NCBI RefSeq assembly: GCF_014905555.1
Contig: NZ_BNGS01000003.1
Coordinates: forward strand, 1-64,000
Direction of reading: 5' to 3'
From: Streptomyces sp. Y2F8-2
Lineage (GTDB): Bacteria; Actinomycetota; Actinomycetes; Streptomycetales; Streptomycetaceae
Length of the DNA stretch: 64,000 nucleotides
Shown piece after piece: positions 16,132 through 24,539 of this stretch. Both the position numbers and the translations under genes were made by a program. The notes below the pieces were generated by a model. It ran no database searches and was not told where the DNA came from. It worked only from the letters and a program-made list of their open reading frames with translations. Every line of letters starts with the position of its first letter. The stretch's first letter is position 1.

Positions 16132-17126
16132 GTGAGCAGTCACCACTGAGGCTCGGGACCAGGCGCAGCAAGTTGGCCATGGCCCAGTCCGGGCAGGTCG
16201 CCGACGCCGTGCGCCGGGTGACCGGACGGCCCGTGGAGCTCGTGGAGATCACGACGTACGGGGACACCTCCCGCGAGCACCTCGCGCAGATCGGCGGCAC
16301 CGGTGTGTTCGTGACGGCCCTGCGCGACGCGCTGCTGCGCGGCGAGGTCGACTTCGCGGTGCACTCGCTGAAGGACCTGCCGACCGCGCAGCCCGAGGAG
16401 CTGGTGCTGGCCGCGGTGCCGGTACGCGAGGACCCGCGGGACGTGCTCGTCGCGCGCGACGCCCTGAAGTTCACCGACCTGCCCCGCGGGGCGCGCGTCG
16501 GCACCGGTTCGCCGCGCCGCATGGCGCAGCTGAACGCGTACGCGCGCGGCCACGGCCTCGACATCGAGACCGTCCCGATCCGCGGCAACATCGACACCCG
16601 AGTCGGATACGTCCGCAGCGGAGAGCTGGACGCCGTGGTCCTCGCCGCGGCCGGGCTCAACCGCATCGGGCGGATCGACGAGGTGACCGACTTCCTGTCG
16701 GTCGACACGGTTCTGCCCGCCCCCGGCCAGGGGGCACTGGCGATCGAGTGTGCCGCGGACAACGCGGACCTGATCGCGGCGCTCGCCGAGCTCGACGACC
16801 CGTTCACACGGGCCGCCGTGACCGCCGAGCGGTCCCTGCTCGCCTCCCTGGAGGCCGGTTGCAGCGCCCCCGTGGGCGCGCTGGCCGACCTTCCCCCACT
16901 CTCGGCTCCGCTCGAGCGGGGGGACCCCCAAGTCGACGGGCAGGTTGTCAAGGAAATGCGCCTGCGCGGAGTCGTCGGAACACCCGACGGCCGTACGTTG
17001 GTGCAGCTGTCCACCACCGGTCCCGTGCCCGAGACGCACGACCAGGCAATGGCGCTCGGTCGCGAACTCGCCGCCGAGATGCTCACCAAGGGCGCGGCCG
17101 GTCTGATGGGGGAGCGAGCACATTGA
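16128..17126 (+). CDS. hemC: Hydroxymethylbilane synthase (porphobilinogen deaminase)
   Basis: This enzyme polymerises four porphobilinogens to hydroxymethylbilane. Visible motifs are LRLGTRRSKLAMAQSG at the N-terminus, HSLKDLPTAQPEEL, RVGTGSPRRMAQLNAY and the cofactor cysteine in EAGCSAPVGA (Cys245). The 332-residue length exceeds the usual ~310. About 14 residues (255-268, LPPLSAPLERGDPQ) come from a palindromic repeat inserted in frame in the C-terminal domain, just after the cofactor Cys. ATGA overlaps link it to hemA, and TTGA links it to hemD. Confidence 0.95.
   Translation: MSEQSPLRLGTRRSKLAMAQSGQVADAVRRVTGRPVELVEITTYGDTSREHLAQIGGTGVFVTALRDALLRGEVDFAVHSLKDLPTAQPEELVLAAVPVREDPRDVLVARDALKFTDLPRGARVGTGSPRRMAQLNAYARGHGLDIETVPIRGNIDTRVGYVRSGELDAVVLAAAGLNRIGRIDEVTDFLSVDTVLPAPGQGALAIECAADNADLIAALAELDDPFTRAAVTAERSLLASLEAGCSAPVGALADLPPLSAPLERGDPQVDGQVVKEMRLRGVVGTPDGRTLVQLSTTGPVPETHDQAMALGRELAAEMLTKGAAGLMGERAH
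16891..16932 (+). repeat. Palindromic element inserted in frame in hemC
   Basis: The element starts TTCCCCCACTCTCGGCTCCG and ends CTCGAGCGGGGGGACCCCCA. It is an imperfect palindrome related to the sequence in resB at 60090-60134 and to the hairpin at ~18950. It adds about 14 codons without breaking the frame. Confidence 0.8.
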
Positions 17127-18829
17127 GCCCCACCACCCTTTCCGCCGGCCTTGAACACGGGCACGTCACCTTCCTCGGTGCCGGACCCGGAGATCCGGGG
17201 CTTCTCACACTGCGCGCCGTCGAGGCGCTGGCCAACGCGGACGTCCTCGTCGGCGAGCACGAGGTGCTCGACGTCGTGCGCACGCATGCCAGAGCGGGCG
17301 TCGCCGAGCTCAACACGGACACGGACCCCTCCACGGGCGCGTATCCGGGCGCGGGCACGCCTCAGCTGACGGTTGTTGACGGCGAGTCAACAGCCGCTGG
17401 TGTCCCTGCGTTGCGGGATGCCGCACATCTTGTCATGGAGGCTGCGCGGGGCGGCAAGCGGGTCGTCCGTGCGGTGTCCGGCGACCCCGGCCTGGACGCG
17501 TACGCGGCCGGCGAGATGCTGGCGTGCGCCGCCGAGGGCGTGCCGTTCGAGGTCGTCCCCGGCGTCGCGACCGCCGTGGGCGTGCCCGCGTACGCGGGTG
17601 TGCCGCTGCGGGACGCGCAGGGCGCGGACGTCCGGTTCGTGGACGCCCGGACCGCCTCCGACCGCTGCTGGACGGAGGTCGGCGCCTCCGACGGCACGGT
17701 CGTGGTGTCCACGACGCTGGACTCGGTGGCGGCGGCCGCCGGGGAGCTGGTGGCCGCGGGCCGCAAGCCGGACACCCCGATGACGGTGACGGTCGCCGGT
17801 ACGACGACGCGGCAGCGCACCTGGACCGCCACCCTCGGCTCCATCGCGCAGACGCTGAAGCAGGCGAAGGTCCTGCCGTCCCCCGAGGGCGGGCGTGCGG
17901 TGATAGCCGTGGTCGGTGAGCGTTCCGCCGCCGCCCAGCGCGACCAGCTGTCGTGGTTCGAGAACAAGCCGCTGTTCGGCTGGAAGGTCCTCGTGCCGCG
18001 TACGAAGGAGCAGGCGGCGTCGCTCTCCGACCAGCTGAGGTCCTACGGGGCCGTGCCGCACGAGGTCCCGACGATCGCGGTGGAGCCCCCGCGCACCCCG
18101 CAGCAGATGGAACGAGCGGTCAAGGGCCTGGTGACGGGCCGCTACGAGTGGATCGCGTTCACGTCGGTCAACGCGGTGCGGGCGGTCCGGGAGAAGTTCG
18201 AGGAGTACGGCCTGGACGCGCGCGCCTTCGCGGGCATCAAGGTCGCGGCGGTCGGCGAGCAGACGGCGAAGGCGCTGGTGGACTTCGGCGTGAAGCCGGA
18301 TCTGGTGCCGAGCGGCGAGCAGTCGGCGGCCGGCCTGCTGGAGGACTGGCCCCCGTACGACCCGGTCTTCGACCCGATCGACCGCGTGTTCCTGCCGCGC
18401 GCCGACATCGCGACCGAGACCCTGGTCGCCGGCCTGATCGAACTCGGCTGGGAGGTCGACGACGTGACGGCCTACCGGACGGTCCGCGCCTCGCCTCCGC
18501 CGGCCGAGACGCGTGAGGCGATCAAGGGCGGCGGTTTCGACGCGGTCCTGTTCACGTCGTCGTCCACGGTCCGGAACCTGGTCGGCATCGCGGGCAAGCC
18601 GCACAACGTGACGGTGATCGCGTGCATCGGCCCGGCGACCGCGAAGACGGCGGAGGAGCACGGTCTGCGCGTGGACGTCATGGCTCCGGAGCCGTCGGTC
18701 CACAAGCTGGCGGAGGCGCTGGCGGACTTCGGCCTCAAGCGCCGGGCCGCCGCGCTGGCGGCCGGGGATCCGGTGACGCGTCCGAGCGAGCGGAGGCCGG
18801 GGGCGCGGAGACGTCGGTCGACGACGTAG
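17123..18829 (+). CDS. hemD: Bifunctional uroporphyrinogen-III C-methyltransferase-like / uroporphyrinogen-III synthase
   Basis: The 568-residue fusion starts at TTG 17123, overlapping the hemC stop as TTGA. Residues ~12-255 form a tetrapyrrole (SUMT/CobA) methylase domain beginning VTFLGAGPGDPGLLTLRAVE. Residues ~280-545 form HemD, which closes hydroxymethylbilane to uroporphyrinogen III (WKVLVPRTKEQAASLSDQL, FTSVNAVRAVREKF, VLFTSSSTVRNL). The methylase half lacks the canonical GGDPFVFGRG block and has SGDPGLDAYAAGEM instead, so its methylase activity is doubtful. The HemD half looks intact. Confidence 0.92.
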   Translation: MSPTTLSAGLEHGHVTFLGAGPGDPGLLTLRAVEALANADVLVGEHEVLDVVRTHARAGVAELNTDTDPSTGAYPGAGTPQLTVVDGESTAAGVPALRDAAHLVMEAARGGKRVVRAVSGDPGLDAYAAGEMLACAAEGVPFEVVPGVATAVGVPAYAGVPLRDAQGADVRFVDARTASDRCWTEVGASDGTVVVSTTLDSVAAAAGELVAAGRKPDTPMTVTVAGTTTRQRTWTATLGSIAQTLKQAKVLPSPEGGRAVIAVVGERSAAAQRDQLSWFENKPLFGWKVLVPRTKEQAASLSDQLRSYGAVPHEVPTIAVEPPRTPQQMERAVKGLVTGRYEWIAFTSVNAVRAVREKFEEYGLDARAFAGIKVAAVGEQTAKALVDFGVKPDLVPSGEQSAAGLLEDWPPYDPVFDPIDRVFLPRADIATETLVAGLIELGWEVDDVTAYRTVRASPPPAETREAIKGGGFDAVLFTSSSTVRNLVGIAGKPHNVTVIACIGPATAKTAEEHGLRVDVMAPEPSVHKLAEALADFGLKRRAAALAAGDPVTRPSERRPGARRRRSTT

Positions 18830-18837
18830 CGGTGTCC

Positions 18838-19061
18838 TCGCCCCCGCCGCCCCTACCCTTCCCGTCCTCCAGGGGCTCCGCCCCTTCGACCCCGCCGGGG
18901 CTCCGCCCCGGACCCCAGTCGGGGGCCGGCCCCCGGACCCCCGCTCCTCAAACTCCCCCCTGCTCGAAGAGCTTGGGGGAGTTTGAGGACGAGGCCGTCA
19001 AGGCCGAAGCGGGGGTCTGGGGGCGCAGCCCCCAGGGACGGGAAGGGAAGGGGCGGCGGGG
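18838..19061. repeat. Large nested inverted repeat between hemD and hemB
   Basis: This covers most of the 306-bp hemD-hemB gap. The outer arms are CCCCCGCCGCCCCTACCCTT (from 18841) and its near reverse complement ending at 19061. Inside lie GGGGCTCCGCCCC hairpins and an inner stem CTCAAACTCCCCC / GGGGGAGTTTGAG (about 18948-18987) with a CTGCTCGAAGAGCTTG loop. The left arm is copy 3 of the dispersed element. It probably acts as a terminator or processing structure after rex-hemACD. No gene is present here. Confidence 0.8.
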
Positions 19062-19135
19062 TCGGCAACCGCCCGGAGTTCCGCCCGACGCAGCGTCGGC
19101 AAAAGGACCCCCGCGCCGGGCGTAGCGTAGAGGGC

Positions 19136-20137
19136 ATGACGAAGTACGGATCCTTCCCCGGTACCCGTCCCCGGCGGCTGCGCACCACGCCCGTCATGCG
19201 CCGTATGGTCGCCGAGACCCGGCTGCACCCCGCCGACTTCATCCTTCCGGCCTTCGTGCGCGAGGGCGTCAGCGAGCCCGTGCCGATCGCGTCCATGCCC
19301 GGTGTCGTGCAGCACACCCGGGACAGCCTGAAGAAGGCGGCGCTGGAGGCCGTGGAGGCCGGGATCTCCGGGATCATGCTCTTCGGGGTGCCCGAGGAGT
19401 CGAAGAAGGACGCCGTCGGAACCCCGGGCACCGACCCGGACGGGATCCTGCAGGTCGCCATCCGGGACGTGCGCGCCGAGGTCGGCGACGACCTCCTCGT
19501 CATGTCGGACCTGTGCCTGGACGAGACCACGGATCACGGGCACTGCGGCGTGCTCGACGCCAGGGGCCGGGTCGACAACGACGCCACCCTGGAGCGGTAC
19601 GCCGAGATGGCGCAGGTCCAGGCCGACGCCGGCGCCCATGTCGTCGGGCCCAGCGGGATGATGGACGGGCAGATCGGCGTCATCCGCGACGCGCTCGACC
19701 AGATCGGGCGCGAGGACGTCGCGATCCTCGCCTACACCGCCAAGTACTCCTCCGCCTTCTACGGTCCGTTCCGCGAGGCCGTCGCCTCCTCGCTGAAGGG
19801 CGACCGGAAGACCTACCAGCAGGACCCCGCCAACTGGCGCGAGTCCCTGCGCGAACTCGCCCTCGACCTCGAGGAGGGCGCCGACATGGTGATGGTCAAA
19901 CCGGCCGGGCCCTACCTCGACATCCTGGCGAGGGTCGCGGACGCGGTCGACGTGCCCGTGGCCGCGTACCAGATCTCCGGCGAGTACGCCATGGTCGAGG
20001 CCGCCGCCGAGAAGGGCTGGCTCGACCGCGACCGGGCCATCCTGGAGACCCTGACCGGCATCAAGCGCGCCGGTGCGCGGAACATCCTCACCTACTGGGC
20101 CACCGAGGCGGCCCGCAAGCTCCGCGCTGACGCCTAG
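19136..20137 (+). CDS. hemB: Delta-aminolevulinic acid dehydratase (porphobilinogen synthase)
   Basis: This enzyme condenses two 5-aminolevulinates to porphobilinogen. The 333-residue protein has both active-site lysines, in [18 protein letters not shown] and [13 protein letters not shown]. The metal loop reads [16 protein letters not shown]. Compared with the zinc type (CxCx7C) the middle cysteine is Asp, giving a Cys/Asp/Cys site. ATG 19136 is the first start after the repeat region and gives the family N-terminus ([20 protein letters not shown]). It is separated from hemD by the palindromic block, so it may have its own promoter. Confidence 0.94.
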   Translation: MTKYGSFPGTRPRRLRTTPVMRRMVAETRLHPADFILPAFVREGVSEPVPIASMPGVVQHTRDSLKKAALEAVEAGISGIMLFGVPEESKKDAVGTPGTDPDGILQVAIRDVRAEVGDDLLVMSDLCLDETTDHGHCGVLDARGRVDNDATLERYAEMAQVQADAGAHVVGPSGMMDGQIGVIRDALDQIGREDVAILAYTAKYSSAFYGPFREAVASSLKGDRKTYQQDPANWRESLRELALDLEEGADMVMVKPAGPYLDILARVADAVDVPVAAYQISGEYAMVEAAAEKGWLDRDRAILETLTGIKRAGARNILTYWATEAARKLRADA

Positions 20138-20156
20138 GACGTCGCTGGTACGTCGG

Positions 20157-20753
20157 CTAATACGTCAGCGCCGCCGTCCGGTTCGGCAGCCAGCACGTGA
20201 CCCGCAGCATGTCGTCGACGTACACGCCCTCGGGCGGGAGTGCCGGGCGGGCGGCCGGGCCGGTGGGGAGCGTGATCGTGAGGGACGTGACGGTGCGGCC
20301 GTGACCGCCGGTGCCGTCCGCCGCCGACAGCAGCACGCCCGCGTATGCGGACCCCCCGGGCGAGAGGGTGATCCGGGACCCACGGGGCTTCGGCTCCCGG
20401 GCCGGTGGCGCCAGGGAGCCGGAATCGCCGAAGAGGGCCTTCGGGTAGCCGTTGAGGGAGCAGTTGACGGCGCCCGTGTTCGTCACCGTCAGCAGCAGGT
20501 GGTTCACCGGCTCGCTCACCCGCGTCACCGTCGCCCGCATGTGCCTGCCCGAGCAGGGGACCGCCCTGCCCGGGCGCCCGGTTTCCCGGACGGACGAGCC
20601 GGGCAGCGAGGAAGGGCCCTCGTCCCGTACGCCCTCGCCGTTCTCGCACGCCGACAGCGCGAGCGCGGCGAGCACGACCGTGACGGCGGCGAGCAGCCGG
20701 GGGCGGACGGCACCGTTGGGACGAGCGGCACGGGCGGGACGAGCAAAGGACAT
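20157..20753 (-). CDS. DUF4232 domain-containing lipoprotein
   Basis: The 198-residue predicted lipoprotein has basic residues, then a hydrophobic stretch (LLAAVTVVLAALALSAC) ending in a lipobox LSAC with the lipidated Cys about 38 residues in. The mature part has the DUF4232 pattern, including VNCSLNGYPKALF and a late second Cys (LRVTCWLP). The function is unknown, and it should sit on the outer face of the membrane. ATG 20753 is chosen over a GTG-type extension to 20798. It is convergent with hemB with only 19 bp between stops. Confidence 0.82.
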   Translation of the reverse strand: MSFARPARAARPNGAVRPRLLAAVTVVLAALALSACENGEGVRDEGPSSLPGSSVRETGRPGRAVPCSGRHMRATVTRVSEPVNHLLLTVTNTGAVNCSLNGYPKALFGDSGSLAPPAREPKPRGSRITLSPGGSAYAGVLLSAADGTGGHGRTVTSLTITLPTGPAARPALPPEGVYVDDMLRVTCWLPNRTAALTY

Positions 20754-21109
20754 GGTCGGGGCCCTTCGGACGTGCGAGTTGGGGGGTGACACCTCCACTC
20801 GACCGGTCGGCGGGAGCGGAGGCCTCGACGGTCAGCTTGACCGGTGGTTCGCGCGCCCGCCACAGTCGCCGCCGAATTCGGGACGCCGAACCGATGGAAT
20901 GCTTCCCGACCTGCGCAAACGCCGTCCCTCGGGAGGGAAACCCGGGACGGCGGACCACGGTTGGAAACGGACCGGGCACTTCCAACTGGCCTCAGGAGTT
21001 ACGTTGTTGACCATCACAACGGTCGCTTGACACACCACCGGGGGAACGGCCGATCGACCGGTCGACCGATGGAACGACCGACTCCTTACGCCGACACCAG
21101 GGAGACGCC
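20754..21109. other. Divergent promoter region, lipoprotein / DUF574 methyltransferase
   Basis: This 356-bp gap has no gene. It contains repeated ACCGGTCG-like words and a perfect 12-bp palindrome TCGACCGGTCGA at 21054-21065, 44 bp before the methyltransferase start. The palindrome is a possible operator. A TTGACC at 21007-21012 could be a -35. Confidence 0.45.
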
Positions 21110-22015
21110 ATGTCCGACGACGCCCTCAGCCACGACCCGGCTGAGCTGCGCAAGCGGATCGACACCACCAAGGCCCATCCGGCCCGCGTCTACGACGTCT
21201 TCCTCGGCGGCAAGGACAACTACCCGGTGGACCGCGCGGCCGCCGCCGCGGCGCTCGCCGCCAACCCGCGCGGCTACCTCGACGTGCGGCACAACCGCGA
21301 CTTCCTGCGCCGCGCCGTGAACCGGCTGGCGAAGGAGGACGGCATCCGGCAGTTCCTCGACATCGGCACCGGCCTGCCGACCGGCGAGAACGTCCACCAG
21401 ATCGCCCAGCGCGTCAACCCCGACTCCCGGGTCGTCTACGTCGACAACGACCCGGTCGTCCTGGCGCACGCCCGCGCCCTGCTCACCAGCGGACCCGAGG
21501 GCCGCACGGACTACATAGACGCCGACCTCAAGAGCCCCGACCGGATCCTCGAACAGGCCGCGAAGACCCTCGACTTCGACCAGCCGGTCGCCCTCGTGCT
21601 CGTGGCGATCCTGCACTTCGTCGAGGACGAGGAGGCCTACCCGATCGTGCGCGAGCTGATGGACGCGCTGCCCTCCGGGAGCCGACTGGTGCTCAGCCAC
21701 CTCACCGAGGATCTCAACCCGGAGAACATCCGCGCCGTCCAGCGCACCTTCACCGAGCGCGGCTTCACCTTCGTGCTGCGCTCCAAGGACGAGGTCGCCC
21801 GGTTCTTCAGCGACACCCCGGGCCTCACGCCGGACGAGCCGGGCGTCGTCCCGGTCCACCACTGGCACCAGGACGGCGCGGCACCCGTCCCCGAGGCCGT
21901 GGACCCCGCCTACCTCGCCACCCTCGACGACATCGAGAAGGTCCGCTACCTCGACATCAACGACGTCACCGACGCCGACATCAACGTCTACGCGGCCACC
22001 GGCCGAAAGGCCTGA
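21110..22015 (+). CDS. SAM-dependent methyltransferase, DUF574 family
   Basis: The 301-residue cytosolic protein matches the DUF574 (Methyltransf_19) family abundant in Streptomyces. The signature PARVYDVFLGGKDNYPVDR near residue 25 is followed by SAM motif I FLDIGTGLPTGENVH. The acidic strand-2 residue is in VVYVDNDPVVLAHARALL and motif IV region is VALVLVAILHFVED. The substrate is unknown. Family members occur near regulators and secondary metabolism genes, but here it stands alone. The RBS is AGGGAG 6 bases before ATG. Confidence 0.9.
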   Translation: MSDDALSHDPAELRKRIDTTKAHPARVYDVFLGGKDNYPVDRAAAAAALAANPRGYLDVRHNRDFLRRAVNRLAKEDGIRQFLDIGTGLPTGENVHQIAQRVNPDSRVVYVDNDPVVLAHARALLTSGPEGRTDYIDADLKSPDRILEQAAKTLDFDQPVALVLVAILHFVEDEEAYPIVRELMDALPSGSRLVLSHLTEDLNPENIRAVQRTFTERGFTFVLRSKDEVARFFSDTPGLTPDEPGVVPVHHWHQDGAAPVPEAVDPAYLATLDDIEKVRYLDINDVTDADINVYAATGRKA

Positions 22016-22040
22016 CGCCGGGAGCGTTCCCCGGTGTCAG
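22012..22040. terminator. Compact bidirectional terminator containing both stop codons
   Basis: CTGACGCCGGG / CCCGGTGTCAG forms a stem with a short loop. The TGA of the methyltransferase gene and the stop of the opposing kinase gene both lie within the stem arms. The convergent genes are only 21 bp apart. Confidence 0.6.
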
Positions 22041-22978
22041 CCGTCCGTGCCGAACCACAGCTCGGCGAGTGCGTCGAAACGTGGTTCGGCCGGATGCGGC
22101 AGCTCGTGGAGGTAGAAGGGCAGATCGCTGTAGACGTGCAGCAGCGTGTACGCCATCAGCTGGTCCGGGTCGTACGGGGCGCGTCCGTAGGCCTCGTAGA
22201 AACGGCGGAGCTGGCGCGGGTCGGCACGGGTGACGAACAGGCCGACGCAGACGAAGTCGTACGCCGGGTCACCGATCATCGCCGGCTCGAAGTCGAACAG
22301 GCCGGTCAGCACGCGCCCGCCGCGCATGTCGATGGTCAGGTGCTCGCTCATGAACTCGGTGTGCAGCAGCACGCGTTCGGTGGACGCGGGCAGCGGGACG
22401 GAGTCCAGGAAGTCGGGGATCCGGCTCAGCCAGGGCTCGGTCACCCCGGAGTGACGGTGCCACTCGACCGCCCCGGCGCGCTGGCTGCGCAGGAACGCCG
22501 TCCAGTCCGGCGGCCCGACGATGTCCGTCAGCGGGTTCCAGAACATCGCGTGCAGCGAGGCCAGCGCCTCGGCCGACTCCGTGACGATACGGTCCTGTTC
22601 CGCGGCGGTGAGCCGGTGCCAGACGTCGTTCAGGGTCCAGCCGGGCAGCCGGGACATCAGCACCCACCGCCAGCCGTTCACGAACTCCTCGGTGCCGATC
22701 AACCGCGGGGTGGGGAGCTTGAGTTGACCCCACAGGTGGTGCAACACCCGTGCCTCACGGACGGCTTCCCGCGCATCGAACCGCGGATACAGCTTCAGCA
22801 CCAGGTCGCCCCCGACGGCGTACACGGGCAGGGTCCCGTCCGGGAAGCGGCGCACCGCGAGTCCGACGAGGCCCATCTGGTCGAGCAGATGCAGCACGGC
22901 CGGGCGTAACACCCCCTCGTCCGAGACGATGGCTTTCAACTCGTCGTTCGTGTCCACGCTCGGCAGCATGCGCCGCAT
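22037..22978 (-). CDS. APH-fold phosphotransferase family protein
   Basis: The ~313-residue protein has the aminoglycoside phosphotransferase/choline kinase fold. There is a nucleotide-binding N-lobe (YAVGGDLVLKLYPRFD, with the ATP lysine), then WRWVLMSRLPGWTLNDVW and the C-lobe. The catalytic loop reads LLHTEFMSEHLTID where HGDxxxxN is usual, so Asp becomes Glu and Asn becomes His. The metal-binding segment GLFDFEPAMIGDPAYDF is kept. The substrate is unknown and resistance is not implied. Start 22978 is one of several ATGs (22969 also in frame), and no clear RBS is seen. Confidence 0.8.
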   Translation of the reverse strand: MRRMLPSVDTNDELKAIVSDEGVLRPAVLHLLDQMGLVGLAVRRFPDGTLPVYAVGGDLVLKLYPRFDAREAVREARVLHHLWGQLKLPTPRLIGTEEFVNGWRWVLMSRLPGWTLNDVWHRLTAAEQDRIVTESAEALASLHAMFWNPLTDIVGPPDWTAFLRSQRAGAVEWHRHSGVTEPWLSRIPDFLDSVPLPASTERVLLHTEFMSEHLTIDMRGGRVLTGLFDFEPAMIGDPAYDFVCVGLFVTRADPRQLRRFYEAYGRAPYDPDQLMAYTLLHVYSDLPFYLHELPHPAEPRFDALAELWFGTDG

Positions 22979-23131
22979 GCTAGGGCCCACGGACCGTCGT
23001 CCGCATGGCGAAACGAGACTGTTGTAAGGGGCAGCGATTTCCCTAAGGTGCATGAACGAGGTGTTTTCGAGTGGTGTTCCCTATGACGCATGAGGTCTGA
23101 TGAACACCTGTACATATGAGGAGCCGCCCCC

Positions 23132-24337
23132 GTGACCTCCAGCGACAGCACGCCCAGCGGTCCGCCACAGCCCGCGTTCGCCGCCCGGGTCGCCTCGGTC
23201 GGCGGTTCCCCCGTTCGGGACATCCTCGCCGTCACCGCGCGTCCCGAAGTCGTCAACTTCGCGGGCGGCCTGCCCGCCCCCGGGCTCTTCGACAGCGAGG
23301 GCGTCGCCGCCGCGTTCCAGGCCGTGCTGACGGAGATCCCGCAGCGGGCGTTGCAGTATTCGACGACCGAGGGCGAACCGGCGCTGCGCACCGCACTCGC
23401 CGACCGCACCACCGCGCGCGGCCTCGCCACCGGCCCCGACGACCTCCTCGTCACCACCGGCTCCCAGCAGGCCCTCTCCCTGCTCGCCACCGCCCTGCTG
23501 GAGCCCGGCGACACGGTTCTCGTGGAGAACCCCTGCTACCTCGCCGCCCTCCAGGCCTTCGGCTTCGCGGGTGCGAGGGTCGTCGCCGTCCCCTGCGACG
23601 AGGACGGTGTCGACCCCGACGCGCTGGAGGAGCTGGTGGTGCGGGAGCACCCCAAGCTGCTCTACACCGTCCCCACCTTCCAGAACCCCACCGGGCGCAC
23701 CCTGCCCGCCGACCGCCGCGCCGCGATCGCCGGCGTGGCCGCCCGGCACGGCCTGTGGATCGTCGAGGACGACCCGTACGGGGAGCTCCGCTTCGAGGGA
23801 GAGCGTGTCCCGTGGATCGCCTCGTACGAGGACGCCCACGACCGCGCGGTGCTCCTCGGCTCGTTCTCCAAGGTGATGGCCCCCGGCCTGCGCCTCGGCT
23901 GGCTGCGGGCGCCGGCGGCGCTGCGGCGGGCCTGCGCGATCGCCAAGCAGGCGGCCGACCTGCACACGCCGTCTGTCAACCAGCTCGCCGCCGCCCGGTA
24001 CCTGGCGGACCGCGACCTCGACGCGCACGTCGCCCGGGTCGCCACGGCCTACCGCGAACGCCGCGACGCGATGCTCGCCGGCCTCGCGGAGGCCCTGCCC
24101 GAGGGCTCCGTCTGGAACCGCCCCCAGGGCGGCATGTTCCTCTGGGCGCGGCTCCCCGAGGGGTACGACACCACGGCGCTGCTGCCGCGGGTGGTGGAGC
24201 AGGACGTGGCGTACGTCCCGGGCGCGCCGTTCTACGCCGACGCGCCGGACCGGTCGACCCTTCGGCTGTGCTTCGTCACGCACACACCGGGGGAGATCGA
24301 GGAGGGGTTGCGCAGGCTGGGGAAGGGGCTGAGCTGA
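23132..24337 (+). CDS. PLP-dependent aminotransferase, class I/II (2-aminoadipate aminotransferase-like)
   Basis: The 401-residue protein has the fold-type I aminotransferase layout: NFAGGLPAPGLFD near the N-terminus, LLVTTGSQQALSLLATALL, and the Asn-Pro motif FQNPTGRTLP. The PLP-phosphate aspartate is in VEDDPYGELRF, the Schiff-base lysine in GSFSKVMAPGLRLGW, and the carboxylate-binding Arg in STLRLCFVTH. It resembles LysN/AadAT-type enzymes acting on 2-aminoadipate, branched or aromatic amino acids. GTG 23132 has GAGGAG 9 bases upstream. The opposing DUF397 gene ends only 8 bp away. Confidence 0.9.
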   Translation: MTSSDSTPSGPPQPAFAARVASVGGSPVRDILAVTARPEVVNFAGGLPAPGLFDSEGVAAAFQAVLTEIPQRALQYSTTEGEPALRTALADRTTARGLATGPDDLLVTTGSQQALSLLATALLEPGDTVLVENPCYLAALQAFGFAGARVVAVPCDEDGVDPDALEELVVREHPKLLYTVPTFQNPTGRTLPADRRAAIAGVAARHGLWIVEDDPYGELRFEGERVPWIASYEDAHDRAVLLGSFSKVMAPGLRLGWLRAPAALRRACAIAKQAADLHTPSVNQLAAARYLADRDLDAHVARVATAYRERRDAMLAGLAEALPEGSVWNRPQGGMFLWARLPEGYDTTALLPRVVEQDVAYVPGAPFYADAPDRSTLRLCFVTHTPGEIEEGLRRLGKGLS

Positions 24338-24344
24338 GGGTCGC

Positions 24345-24539
24345 CTAGCGCGTCGCGTAGGTGGTGAAGGCGGTCCAGGTGGCGGGGGTTACCTGGAGGG
24401 TGGGGCCGGTGGGGTTCTTGGAGTCGCGGATGTGGACCGCCGCGTTGTCGGTGGACTGGGGGGTGAAGGCGACTTCGAGACATTCGCCGCCCTCGCTGCC
24501 GCTGTAGCTCGACTTGAACCACTGAAGTGCGGTGTTCAT
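24345..24539 (-). CDS. DUF397 domain-containing protein
   Basis: The 64-residue protein has the typical DUF397 sequence: WFKSSYSGSEGGECLEVAF, then VHIRDSKNPTGPTLQVTPATW. Such proteins are encoded beside XRE/DUF5753 regulators (WhiJ-like or AbaA-type systems in Streptomyces) and probably modulate them. The ATG overlaps the regulator stop as ATGA, so the two are translationally coupled. Confidence 0.93.
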   Translation of the reverse strand: MNTALQWFKSSYSGSEGGECLEVAFTPQSTDNAAVHIRDSKNPTGPTLQVTPATWTAFTTYATR

